This document shows, in pieces, positions 7,048 through 15,303 of a stretch of 64,000 bases of DNA. Positions within the stretch are counted from its first letter, which is position 1. The number at the start of each line of letters is the position of its first letter. Both the position numbers and the translations under genes were made by a program. The notes under the pieces were generated by a model. It did not search any database, was not told the DNA's origin, and saw only the letters and a program-made list of their open reading frames with translations. Source of the stretch: Marinobacter nauticus (GTDB lineage Bacteria; Pseudomonadota; Gammaproteobacteria; Pseudomonadales; Oleiphilaceae). Location: positions 838,631 to 902,630 of the forward strand of contig NZ_RBJB01000003.1 of assembly GCF_003634635.1 (NCBI RefSeq), given 5' to 3'.

Positions 7048-8832
7048 TTACTCCGATTGCGACTTCCTGAATCTCAAGTGCAGCAAAGCGTCCTGAACCT
7101 CCTGGTTACCGAACCGCTCATCGAACAACAATCCAGACCACACTGATTCGTCCGACCTGGCCTGATCCTTTCGTTGCTGATACAGCGAATCCCAGCGTTC
7201 CAGGTACTGATAGGCCAGCTCATCATCCGGGGCCACCTGCTCACCCCGGTAGTACATCAGCCCGAGGTACGCCAGGGCGGCCATGTTCTCCTCCTCCGCC
7301 GCCATCTCCAGAAGCTGTCGAACTTCTTCTGCATGAACCTCAGCCTGACCGGCGTAATACATTGCCTGTTTATAGCGCGCATTTGAGACAGCTTGACGCA
7401 GATTATCCGGCACATCGGCAACCGGCATAAACACAAACCGCTCGCGAGCTTTCGCAGCGCTCTCATCCCGGCCATCCTGCTGCAACTCTCGCGCCAAAAG
7501 CAGCTGTGCGGGCAGGTGGCCCTTATCAGCGGCGCGCCTCAACCAACCTACAGCATCCACCAGACTGGGCGGAATACTGGCCAGCCCCTGACTGTAGATC
7601 GCACCAAGTTTGTAGGCCGCCTCCGCATCCCGGTAAGCCATGCTTTCCAACAGATCCAAGGCTCGGCGATGCTGTTCTTCGGCCATACCCGGCAGGCTCG
7701 AGAGATAGATATCGGCCAGCAAGTGCTTGGCCCGATCGTCTTCCCGTTCTATCTGTTCGAGACGCGCAACGGCCAGACCCACCTGCATCGAGCGCCCGTC
7801 TTCGGGATTCAGATACAGGTGAGCCAACCAGAGATTCGCCTCTTTCTCGCCCCGGTCGGCCGCACGCTCCAGCTGATCGAGCGCCTCAAGATAATCAGCC
7901 TCGGAACGCTGCTGTCCGCGAGCCAGCGCCACACCTCGGGCCAGCAGTGCTTTCGGGTAGTTCTGATCGGCCGACCGTTGCAGCCATTGCTCTGCTTCGG
8001 CAGGGTTAAACCAAGGTGAATCTGGCGCTCCGTATATTTGGGCCATCATGTACTGAGCGCGGGCGCTGCCTTTATCTCCGGCATACCGGTACCACGCCAC
8101 CCGGCGTTGCGCACTGGGATCCACCAAGGCCGGATACAATGTAGCCAGGTAGCGCATGGTGCCTGCATCGGTGTCCGGACGACTTGCGCGCCATACCTCG
8201 TCTGCACTCTGGAGAATAAACTCGCCCTCCTCATCCAGACAGGCCCAGGCAGGTACCCTGTCCCAGGTGTCGGGGCCGCAGTATTCAGCCAAAGCCCGGT
8301 GATAAAACAGATTCGAAGCACTATCTACCTCACGGATTTCGGGAATCAGCGCCACCGCCTGTTTGCGATCCTGCTCGACCAGCTCCCCGGACCAATAGAT
8401 CATCGCGAGATCAATCAAGGCTCGCGGATAGTCCGCCGCACGGAGAAGCACTAACGACCTGGACACATCACGGTTCTCTGCCTGCCCTCGCCGATAGATT
8501 TCGGCCAACAAATGCCGCGCTTCGCGCTCATAGACCGAAAACGGTTTCTGCAGCTCTCGCTCCAGCAACTCGGCAGCTGCCCGCTCATCCGCTGGCCCGC
8601 CCAGGCCAAGATACGTCAAGCGAGCCAGTTCATAGCGCGCCCGACTGCTTTCATAACTCTCGGTCTCACCGTCAAGGTAACTCTGGAGATGGTGGCGGGC
8701 ACCGGAATATTCAGCAGAAGCCAACGCACGAACACCCACCTGGTAAACCTCGGGGGATCCGGTCGCGCAACCAGACAAAGCAACAATCAAAACCGCAGGA
8801 AGCAACAGACGAGCGTATCGGGGTAAATCCAT
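7048..8832 (-). CDS. Sel1/TPR-repeat lipoprotein
   Basis: A 594-residue lipoprotein with a clear lipobox (ALSGC, cysteine about 20 residues from the start) followed by alpha-alpha repeats along its whole length. Typical Sel1-like units are recognisable in AAYKLGAIYSQGLA and VGWLRRAADKGHLPAQLLL, and in the repeated A-x-Y-x-L-A pattern. The ATG was preferred over an upstream TTG because it gives a normal lipoprotein signal. AlgK of the alginate secretion complex is a smaller Sel1 lipoprotein of this general type, but no polysaccharide genes are nearby, so the partner is unknown. The gene runs against 6S RNA, with its stop ten bases past the estimated 6S end, and diverges from fau. Confidence 0.75.
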   Translation of the reverse strand: MDLPRYARLLLPAVLIVALSGCATGSPEVYQVGVRALASAEYSGARHHLQSYLDGETESYESSRARYELARLTYLGLGGPADERAAAELLERELQKPFSVYEREARHLLAEIYRRGQAENRDVSRSLVLLRAADYPRALIDLAMIYWSGELVEQDRKQAVALIPEIREVDSASNLFYHRALAEYCGPDTWDRVPAWACLDEEGEFILQSADEVWRASRPDTDAGTMRYLATLYPALVDPSAQRRVAWYRYAGDKGSARAQYMMAQIYGAPDSPWFNPAEAEQWLQRSADQNYPKALLARGVALARGQQRSEADYLEALDQLERAADRGEKEANLWLAHLYLNPEDGRSMQVGLAVARLEQIEREDDRAKHLLADIYLSSLPGMAEEQHRRALDLLESMAYRDAEAAYKLGAIYSQGLASIPPSLVDAVGWLRRAADKGHLPAQLLLARELQQDGRDESAAKARERFVFMPVADVPDNLRQAVSNARYKQAMYYAGQAEVHAEEVRQLLEMAAEEENMAALAYLGLMYYRGEQVAPDDELAYQYLERWDSLYQQRKDQARSDESVWSGLLFDERFGNQEVQDALLHLRFRKSQSE

Positions 8833-8950
8833 GGCAGAATACAGCCTCTGAAAAAACAACGGACTGCAGACTAGCAGAATTTTAACGGGGCGTTATTGAT
8901 GTGATACAACATAGGCCGAATTCACGACGCAGCAGCAGGTAATCGCCATC

Positions 8951-9586
8951 TTGAATCCGCATCATCAAGCAAGGACGTTTGACTCCGGGAATGATCGGGC
9001 CTCACGCCGCCAGCTCCGCCAATCTCTGCGCCAGAAACGGAGAAGCCTGTCGTTTGAAGAACAGCGGCAAGCTTCCGAACGTCTCGCCCTCAACCTGCTG
9101 AGGCACCCCGACCTGCACCGGGCACGCCACATTGGCATCTACCTCGCCAACGACGGCGAAATTGACCCGTCCCTGTATATTGATCTGGCTCGCAAAAAAG
9201 GCATCCGGTTCTACCTGCCCATTCTGCACCCGATCTACACGGGCAAGCTGGTTTTCAGCCCCTATTTTGATGGAGTGCAACTGACGGCAAACCGCTTCGG
9301 CATTCCAGAACCCCCGTTCCCGCGCTCAAGACGCAAGCCGGCCTGGGCACTGGATGCAGTGCTGTTTCCATTGGTAGGGTTTGACGAAACCGGAGGACGA
9401 CTGGGTATGGGCGGCGGCTTCTACGACCGAACCTTCGCGTTCAGCCGAATCAGGCCCTGCATGGCACCAAAGCTGGTTGGCCTGGCCCACGATTTTCAGC
9501 GCGTGGAACAGTTGCCAATTGAGCCCTGGGATGTGCCTTTACACGGTGTGGTAACGGATAGGCGTTGTTACCGTTTCAGACCCTGA
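8951..9586 (+). CDS. fau: 5-formyltetrahydrofolate cyclo-ligase
   Basis: A 211-residue cytoplasmic enzyme that converts 5-formyl-THF to 5,10-methenyl-THF using ATP. The N-terminal SRRQLRQSLRQKRRSLS basic region, the substrate loop near GIYLANDGEIDPS, and the C-terminal phosphate-binding GGRLGMGGGFYDRTF are family signatures. No in-frame ATG exists upstream of the conserved region, so the TTG start is used; it makes the protein slightly longer than E. coli YgfA (about 182-200). The gene belongs to the zapA-6S-fau neighbourhood in gammaproteobacteria, where it has been tied to stress and persistence. Confidence 0.93.
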   Translation: MNPHHQARTFDSGNDRASRRQLRQSLRQKRRSLSFEEQRQASERLALNLLRHPDLHRARHIGIYLANDGEIDPSLYIDLARKKGIRFYLPILHPIYTGKLVFSPYFDGVQLTANRFGIPEPPFPRSRRKPAWALDAVLFPLVGFDETGGRLGMGGGFYDRTFAFSRIRPCMAPKLVGLAHDFQRVEQLPIEPWDVPLHGVVTDRRCYRFRP

Positions 9587-9732
9587 TTGGCAGACAGAAC
9601 ATAGCCTACTGCAGATGCTTCGCGGTCGGCACGCTTGTCCTCAGACGCCTGAATGGACGTAAAACCCGTAATCACAAGGCCGACAGCAAAGATGAGCACA
9701 ATGGCACGAATGATGTCAGGCTTGCTCCCCAT
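9568..9732 (-). CDS. Small single-pass membrane protein, unknown
   Basis: A 54-residue open frame with one confident transmembrane helix (IIRAIVLIFAVGLVITGF, about residues 7-24) followed by a charged tail (SEDKRADREAS). It overlaps the 3' end of fau by 19 bases on the opposite strand. An in-frame TTG ten codons upstream is possible, but the ATG gives a more normal short N terminus. I do not recognise the family. The hydrophobic pattern and the AT-rich upstream sequence make it more likely real than a shadow, yet small-ORF calls of this size carry real risk. Confidence 0.5.
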   Translation of the reverse strand: MGSKPDIIRAIVLIFAVGLVITGFTSIQASEDKRADREASAVGYVLSANQGLKR

Positions 9733-9870
9733 TTCTTGGATTCCCGTTATTCTTTCATTCAATTGGCAGGAAAATCAGACAACTATTACTGATTCGCAGA
9801 ATTAGACGAAAGACTAACACGTAACTTGATTTTTACAATTTTTGACAGATTACCGTTATGTAAGAGTTGT

Positions 9871-9896
9871 GGCGCTCCACCCTCAGGTGGAACGCC
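9871..9896 (-). terminator. Hairpin over the ilvA stop codon
   Basis: An 11-base-pair stem with one G-U wobble and a four-base loop is formed by GGCGCTCCACC and GGTGGAACGCC. The ilvA TGA falls in the loop. No U-tract follows on the minus strand, so it is at best an imperfect or factor-dependent terminator or an mRNA-stabilising 3' structure. Confidence 0.4.
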
Positions 9897-11418
9897 CGTT
9901 GCCTGCTCCCAAAAACAGCCGATAAGCCTCATTGTCAGTCATGTTTTCATAACGAAAGCCAACCTTGTCGAGCATCCTCTCAAAGTCCGCCACCTCATTG
10001 TCCTCAACCTGAGCGCCCAGTAGCACCCGGCTGTAGGCCGCACCATGATTGCGGTAGTGGAACATGGAAATATTCCAGCGCGTTCCCAGCGACATCAGAA
10101 ACTTCAACAAAGCTCCCGGGCGCTCAGGGAATTCAAACTGGAACACCTTTTCGTTGGTAATCGTCGGCGCATGGCCCCCGACCATATGGCGAATATGCTG
10201 CTTGGCCAGGTCGCTGTCGGTAAGGTCGACCACCGAGTACCCGCTTTCCCGAAGATCCTGCACCAGTTCTTCCCGGCCATGTCCGCCAGCGGCAATCTGG
10301 ATCCCCACGAAAATGGTGGCGTTCTGAGCATCCGCATAGCGGTAGTTGAACTCGGTGATGCTGCGCTTGTGCAGCGCATTGATGAACGTTTTGAACGCGC
10401 CCGGTTTCTCCGGGATCGTTACCGCCAGAATCGCCTCGCGCCTCTCTCCCACTTCGGTGCGCTCGGACACATAGCGCAGTCGGTCGAAGTTCATGTTGGC
10501 ACCACTGAGGGTGGCGATCAGGTTTTCATCCTCGATCTTTTCCCTCTCGATGTACTTCTTGATACCCGCTACACCCAGAGCACCTGCCGGTTCGGCAATG
10601 GAACGAGTATCTTCAAACACATCCTTAATGGCCGCACAGATCTCATCCGTGGACACTGTGATCACTTCATCTACGTGATCCTTGCAGATTTCCCAGGGAT
10701 ACTTACCGATCTGTTTGACCGCCACGCCATCGGCGAAGATGCCCACCTCATCCAGCACCACACGCTCACCGGCCGTCATCGCCGCCTGCAGACAGTTGGA
10801 GTCTTCCGGCTCCACACCGATCACTTTGATTTCCGGGCGCAGATACTTGATATAGGCCGCCATGCCGGCAATCAGCCCGCCGCCACCGACACAGATGAAG
10901 ATGGCATGAATCGGCTTGCTGAACTGCCACATGATTTCCATGGCTACAGTGCCCTGACCGGCAATCACATCCGGGTCGTCGTAGGGAGGGATGTAGGTGT
11001 AGCCGTGCTTCTGGATCAACTCCTGTGCGTGGGCCGCAGCCTCGTCAAAAGCATCCCCCTTGAGAACCACTCTGGCACCGTGGTCGCGAACTGAGCGTAC
11101 CTTGATCTCCGGCGTCGTCTGCGGCATCACGATAACGGCTTTGATGCCCAGCTTCTTGGCGGCCAGAGCCACGCCCTGGGCATGATTGCCGGCGGAAGCG
11201 CAGATAACTCCCTTGGCCTTTTGCTCTTCCGACAGCTGAGCAATCCGGTTGTAGGCGCCGCGAATCTTGAAGGAAAACACCGGCTGAAGGTCTTCACGCT
11301 TGAGCATAATATTGTTGCCAAAGCGCTTGGAAAGACTACGGGCTTCAGTCAGGGGTGTTTCGATGGCCACGTCGTAGACGCGCGCATCGAGTATCTTCTT
11401 GATATAGCGTTGCGGCAT
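9883..11418 (-). CDS. ilvA: Threonine ammonia-lyase, biosynthetic
   Basis: A 511-residue PLP enzyme that deaminates threonine to 2-oxobutanoate, the first step of isoleucine synthesis. The PLP lysine is Lys51 in SFKIRGAYN and the phosphate loop is CVGGGGLIAG near residue 190. The C-terminal half carries two ACT-like regulatory domains (EKPGAFKTFINAL and ERPGALLKFLMSL), which is the isoleucine/valine-responsive form and distinguishes it from the short catabolic TdcB. It is divergent from rpiA with about 135 bases between the coding regions, the same pairing as in Pseudomonas. A short GGAA precedes the start. Confidence 0.97.
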   Translation of the reverse strand: MPQRYIKKILDARVYDVAIETPLTEARSLSKRFGNNIMLKREDLQPVFSFKIRGAYNRIAQLSEEQKAKGVICASAGNHAQGVALAAKKLGIKAVIVMPQTTPEIKVRSVRDHGARVVLKGDAFDEAAAHAQELIQKHGYTYIPPYDDPDVIAGQGTVAMEIMWQFSKPIHAIFICVGGGGLIAGMAAYIKYLRPEIKVIGVEPEDSNCLQAAMTAGERVVLDEVGIFADGVAVKQIGKYPWEICKDHVDEVITVSTDEICAAIKDVFEDTRSIAEPAGALGVAGIKKYIEREKIEDENLIATLSGANMNFDRLRYVSERTEVGERREAILAVTIPEKPGAFKTFINALHKRSITEFNYRYADAQNATIFVGIQIAAGGHGREELVQDLRESGYSVVDLTDSDLAKQHIRHMVGGHAPTITNEKVFQFEFPERPGALLKFLMSLGTRWNISMFHYRNHGAAYSRVLLGAQVEDNEVADFERMLDKVGFRYENMTDNEAYRLFLGAGNGRST

Positions 11419-11509
11419 GATGGTTCCGGTTGCTGGTGAGTGATCAGGAAAAACCCACAGTGTAGAAAGTTTGCACGCTTGCCGTCTATAAGCAGAGTTG
11501 CTGCAGGCG

Positions 11510-11515
11510 TATAAT
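11510..11515 (+). promoter_or_regulatory. rpiA -10 box
   Basis: A perfect TATAAT lies 37 bases upstream of the rpiA start in the ilvA/rpiA divergent region. I could not find a good -35 box at the usual spacing, so the promoter may depend on an activator or on an imperfect upstream element. Confidence 0.5.
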
Positions 11516-11552
11516 AGTGCCCAAATTCAACGCAAACCTCCGGGAGCCCCCC

Positions 11553-12230
11553 ATGACCCAGGACGAACTGAAACAAGCCGTTGCCAAAGCTGCAGTGGAT
11601 CACATCGCCCCTCACCTGGAACCGAGCAGCATTGTCGGGGTGGGCACCGGCAGCACCGCCAACTTTTTCATCGACTATCTGGCGGAATACCGCAACGACT
11701 TCGACGGCGCCGTCGCAAGCTCCGAGGCAACCGCCGAACGACTGAAAAAGCACGGCATCCCGGTATACGACCTCAACGCCGTCAACGAAATCGAGTTTTA
11801 CGTCGACGGTGCCGACGAAACCAACGAGAGCCTGGAACTGATCAAAGGCGGTGGCGGCGCCCTGACCCGGGAAAAAATTGTAGCCGCCGTCGCCAAGACC
11901 TTTATCTGCATCGCCGATGAATCCAAGAAAGTCGGCATTCTGGGCGAATTCCCGCTGCCCGTGGAAGTCATCCCCATGGCCCGTAGCCATGTCGGCCGCG
12001 AGATCGTAAAACTCGGGGGCGATCCGGTTTACCGGGATGGTTTTATCACCGACAACGGCAACATCATCATCGACATCCACAACATGGATATCTCCCGCCC
12101 GCTGGTGGTGGAAGAAAAGCTCAATAACATTGTCGGCGTGGTCACCAACGGACTGTTCGCCCGCCGCCCGGCCGATCTGCTGCTACTCGGTACCCGTGAC
12201 GGAGTGAAAAGCATCGCCCGCGGTGCATAA
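11553..12230 (+). CDS. rpiA: Ribose-5-phosphate isomerase A
   Basis: A 225-residue cytoplasmic enzyme of the pentose phosphate pathway that interconverts ribose 5-phosphate and ribulose 5-phosphate. The substrate motifs are all there: [10 protein letters not shown] near residue 30, DGADE near residue 84 (catalytic acids) and [11 protein letters not shown] near residue 97. The start at the second in-frame ATG has a good CCGGGAG ribosome-binding site; the first ATG, twelve codons earlier, lies only a few bases after the -10 box and is rejected. A rho-independent terminator follows 25 bases after the stop. Confidence 0.96.
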   Translation: MTQDELKQAVAKAAVDHIAPHLEPSSIVGVGTGSTANFFIDYLAEYRNDFDGAVASSEATAERLKKHGIPVYDLNAVNEIEFYVDGADETNESLELIKGGGGALTREKIVAAVAKTFICIADESKKVGILGEFPLPVEVIPMARSHVGREIVKLGGDPVYRDGFITDNGNIIIDIHNMDISRPLVVEEKLNNIVGVVTNGLFARRPADLLLLGTRDGVKSIARGA

Positions 12231-12255
12231 ACCCCTGTAAGGCACTCCGCCTGAC

Positions 12256-12282
12256 AAGCTGGCCATTCGGGCCAGCTTTTTT
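12256..12282 (+). terminator. rpiA terminator
   Basis: A nine-base-pair perfect stem (AAGCTGGCC with GGCCAGCTT) and a five-base loop are followed by a run of Ts. This is a standard intrinsic terminator. Confidence 0.9.
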
Positions 12283-12376
12283 ATTGCCTGAACAAATCCA
12301 AACCAAGCGCTTGCTTGGTAGGCAGGATTGCGCGACACTCACCTCATCGCAAAACAAGAACACAGGGAGCCAATCC

Positions 12377-13516
12377 GTGTCTGACTACTTCAACGAAACC
12401 CATGAACAGGTGCGCCAAACTGCCCGGAAATTCATCGAGACCCACGTGCGGCCCCATATTGACGACTGGGAAGAGGCCGGTGAATTCCCCCGTGAAATCT
12501 ATAAACTCGCCGGCGATGCCGGACTCCTGGGCATCGGCTTCCCTGAAACTCTGGGCGGCATCGGTGAAGGCGATATTTTTATGAAAATCGCGGTTTCCGA
12601 GGAACTGATGCGATCCACCTCTGGCGGCTTCGTGGCCAGTATCGGCTCCCTGGATATCGGCCTGCCGCCGGTGGCCAAGTGGGCCAAACAAGGCATTCGG
12701 GAACAGATCGTGCCGCCCGTACTGCGCGGCGACAAAATAGCCGCCCTGGCCGTGACCGAACCCGGTGGCGGCTCCGACGTCGCCAACCTGAAAACCCGTG
12801 CCGTAAAAGACGGCGACCACTACATCGTCAACGGTAGCAAAACCTTCATCACCAGCGGCATCCGCGCCGACCATTACACCGTCGCCGTGCGCACCGGGGG
12901 CGAAGGCCACGGCGGCATCAGCCTGTTGCTGATCGACAAAGGCACACCAGGTTTCACCACCGGCAACAAACTCCGGAAAATGGGCTGGTGGGCCAGCGAC
13001 ACCGCAGAACTCTTCTTCGAGGACTGCCGGGTACCGGCCGACCGCCTGATCGGCGCCGAAAACGCCGGTTTTATCGCCATCATGAGCAACTTCCTGGCTG
13101 AACGCCTGAGCCTGTCCATCATGGCCTACATGACCGCCCAGATCGCCTACGAAGCCGCTCTGGACTACACCAGACAACGCCAGGCCTTCGGCCGCCCCGT
13201 TGCCGGCTTTCAGGTCACCCGCCACAAACTCGTTGACATGGCCACCCAGATCGACATCGCCCGGGAATACACCTACCGCTGTGCCGCACTGATGCAGGCC
13301 GGCAAAAACCCCATTAAACAGGTGGCTATGGCCAAGAACTTCGCCGTGGACGTGTGCGAAAAAGTCACCCGCGAGGCGGTACAGCTGTTTGGTGGTATGG
13401 GCTATATGCGGGAGTCAGTGGTGGAGCGGCTGTACCGGGATGCCAAGATTCTGTCCATTGGCGGCGGCACCACGGAAATCATGAAGGAGCTGATTGCCAA
13501 ACAGATCAGGCTGTGA
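12377..13516 (+). CDS. Acyl-CoA dehydrogenase
   Basis: A 379-residue FAD enzyme of fatty-acid or branched-chain acyl-CoA oxidation. The family blocks are visible: [18 protein letters not shown] (FAD and substrate contacts), [13 protein letters not shown] near residue 270 and [11 protein letters not shown] near residue 335. The GTG start is chosen for its AGGGAGC ribosome-binding site six bases away. The C-terminal motif reads [16 protein letters not shown], so the glutamate normally found in the IYEGT position is a glycine. In isovaleryl- and long-chain-type members the catalytic base lies in another helix, and [11 protein letters not shown] offers a candidate glutamate. The exact substrate cannot be assigned. 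Confidence 0.88.
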   Translation: MSDYFNETHEQVRQTARKFIETHVRPHIDDWEEAGEFPREIYKLAGDAGLLGIGFPETLGGIGEGDIFMKIAVSEELMRSTSGGFVASIGSLDIGLPPVAKWAKQGIREQIVPPVLRGDKIAALAVTEPGGGSDVANLKTRAVKDGDHYIVNGSKTFITSGIRADHYTVAVRTGGEGHGGISLLLIDKGTPGFTTGNKLRKMGWWASDTAELFFEDCRVPADRLIGAENAGFIAIMSNFLAERLSLSIMAYMTAQIAYEAALDYTRQRQAFGRPVAGFQVTRHKLVDMATQIDIAREYTYRCAALMQAGKNPIKQVAMAKNFAVDVCEKVTREAVQLFGGMGYMRESVVERLYRDAKILSIGGGTTEIMKELIAKQIRL

Positions 13517-13550
13517 CCAAGGTTTAGTTTCGAATGGCAAGAGACTTCCG

Positions 13551-13556
13551 TATAAT
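13551..13556 (+). promoter_or_regulatory. ppa -10 box
   Basis: A perfect TATAAT lies 58 bases before the ppa start, and a weak TTTCGA sits 17 bases upstream of it. The position fits an independent strong promoter for ppa after the acyl-CoA dehydrogenase gene. Confidence 0.5.
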
Positions 13557-13613
13557 TGCGCCCACTTTTTAAACGCAGTTAAACGAACCCTAACGTACCA
13601 GGAAGGATCGCAC

Positions 13614-14141
13614 ATGCAATTCGACAACATTCCCGCTGGCAAGAACCCGCCAGAAGACATCTACGTTGCCATCGAAATCCCGGCCAACAGCTCTCCGGTC
13701 AAGTACGAACTGGACAAGGACATGGGCGCCCTGCTGGTTGACCGTTTCATGGCCACTCCGATGTTCTACCCGGCCAACTACGGCTTCATCCCCCACACCC
13801 TGGCCGACGACGGCGACCCACTGGACGTCCTGGTGGTCACCCCGTACCCGGTGCAGGCTGGCTCGGTCATTCGTTGCCGCCCGGTAGGCGTACTGAACAT
13901 GGAAGACGAAGCCGGTGGTGATGCCAAACTGGTGGCCGTGCCCCACGACAAGCTGACCCAGACCTACCACAACGTTCGTGAAATCGAAGACCTGCCGGAA
14001 CTGCTGCGTGATCAGATCCGTCACTTCTTCGAGAACTACAAGACTCTGGAGCCCGGCAAGTGGGTGAAAGTGCAGGGCTGGGACAACGCTGCAGCCGCCA
14101 AGAAAGCTATCGAAGACGCCATCAACGCCTACAAGGGCTGA
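13614..14141 (+). CDS. ppa: Inorganic pyrophosphatase, family I
   Basis: A 175-residue cytoplasmic enzyme that hydrolyses pyrophosphate. The family I signature DGDPLDVLV with its metal-binding aspartates is near residue 66, and [14 protein letters not shown] with the active-site lysine and glutamate is near residue 20. The start follows a strong AGGAAGGA ribosome-binding site; longer in-frame starts upstream would begin inside the preceding coding region. Length matches E. coli Ppa (176). Confidence 0.97.
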   Translation: MQFDNIPAGKNPPEDIYVAIEIPANSSPVKYELDKDMGALLVDRFMATPMFYPANYGFIPHTLADDGDPLDVLVVTPYPVQAGSVIRCRPVGVLNMEDEAGGDAKLVAVPHDKLTQTYHNVREIEDLPELLRDQIRHFFENYKTLEPGKWVKVQGWDNAAAAKKAIEDAINAYKG

Positions 14142-14156
14142 TCACGCTTCGAACAT

Positions 14157-14195
14157 AAAAAAGCCGGGCAAGTCTAACGACTGCCCGGCTTTTTT
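14157..14195. terminator. Bidirectional intrinsic terminator
   Basis: A 14-base-pair stem (AAAAAAGCCGGGCA with TGCCCGGCTTTTTT) encloses an 11-base loop. It has a T-run on both strands, so it can end ppa transcription from the left and the DUF2333 operon from the right. Confidence 0.92.
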
Positions 14196-14228
14196 GTGCC
14201 TGAGCCAAAGCTCAGACAACGGCGCTTA

Positions 14229-15281
14229 TCAGCCCCGCGACAACAGGTCCCGCATATCACTGATCGCAGCATTCGCCCGTGACAGATAAGCCGCCATGGT
14301 CAAGGAATGGTTGGCCAGCACACCGAAACCACTGCCATTGAGAATCACCGGGCTCCACATGGAAGCCTGGGTGCCCTCCAGTTCGATAATGATCTGCTTT
14401 ACGCTCGCCATGGCGTTCTTGTCCTGCAACACCTTCCGGAAATCCACTTCCACCGCCCGGAAAATATGCAGCAACGCCCAGGCACTGCCTCGTGCCTCGT
14501 AAAAGACATCATCAATTTTGGTCCACGAGGTTTTGACATCCTCGCCACCGGTCTCTTCCGCCAGAGGATCATCCGGATTCAGATTAGCCACGGCATCCGA
14601 CACCGACGCCTTGCCCACGCTTTCACTGAGCGTGCGGGACAGGCTACCCAACCGGGTTTCCAGATCCGCCAGCCAGTTGTTCAGGTTATCCGCCCGGGCA
14701 AAAAACTGGGCGTCCGCCTGGGCCGGATCGGACAGGCGATTCAGATAGCGCTTGAGCGCATTGATACCACGCCGGTACTCGTTCTCGGTCGATGGAATGG
14801 CCCAGCTTTCACTGTCGAAGTGGAACTGGGGCTCGGCAATGGTCAGATCCGGGTCTTCCGCTGACTGGCTCTGGGAACGACTGATATCCTTACGCATCGC
14901 CCGGGAAAGATCCCGCAACTGGACCAGCACGCCATATTCCCAGTTCGGCATATTGTCCATCCACAGACCGGGAGGCGCGATGTCGTTGGAAATATAACCG
15001 CCGGGCTTATCCAGCAGGGTCTCGGCAATGCGGATCATGGTGGCGGTGGTGGCAAAACCGGTCACCGGCTCCCTATCCATGGTGCTTGCCAGCGTACGGG
15101 TGTGATCACGTACAGAAAAGGTATCTGGCTCACTGCTCCAGTAGATACCCAGAACCATCGTAATCAGCAGGTAGACCACCAGCAAGGCAACCACCAACTT
15201 GCCAATAACACCGCTACCGCCGGTGTAATCCTGCACATCGTCTTTCTTGTCCCTGAAGTACTGTCTGATCTTGCCAGGCAT
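14229..15281 (-). CDS. DUF2333 membrane-anchored protein
   Basis: A 350-residue protein of the DUF2333 family. It has a short cytoplasmic N terminus, one transmembrane helix near residues 27-50 (KLVVALLVVYLLITMVLGIY) and a long predicted periplasmic part. The start has a good AGGAG ribosome-binding site. It lies 22 bases downstream of a LapD-like receptor gene on the same strand, so the two are probably co-transcribed. No catalytic motif is visible and no function is known to me; a role connected with the receptor's periplasmic signalling is only a guess. Confidence 0.8.
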   Translation of the reverse strand: MPGKIRQYFRDKKDDVQDYTGGSGVIGKLVVALLVVYLLITMVLGIYWSSEPDTFSVRDHTRTLASTMDREPVTGFATTATMIRIAETLLDKPGGYISNDIAPPGLWMDNMPNWEYGVLVQLRDLSRAMRKDISRSQSQSAEDPDLTIAEPQFHFDSESWAIPSTENEYRRGINALKRYLNRLSDPAQADAQFFARADNLNNWLADLETRLGSLSRTLSESVGKASVSDAVANLNPDDPLAEETGGEDVKTSWTKIDDVFYEARGSAWALLHIFRAVEVDFRKVLQDKNAMASVKQIIIELEGTQASMWSPVILNGSGFGVLANHSLTMAAYLSRANAAISDMRDLLSRG

Positions 15282-15303
15282 AAGACTCCTGATCTCCTGT
15301 TGA

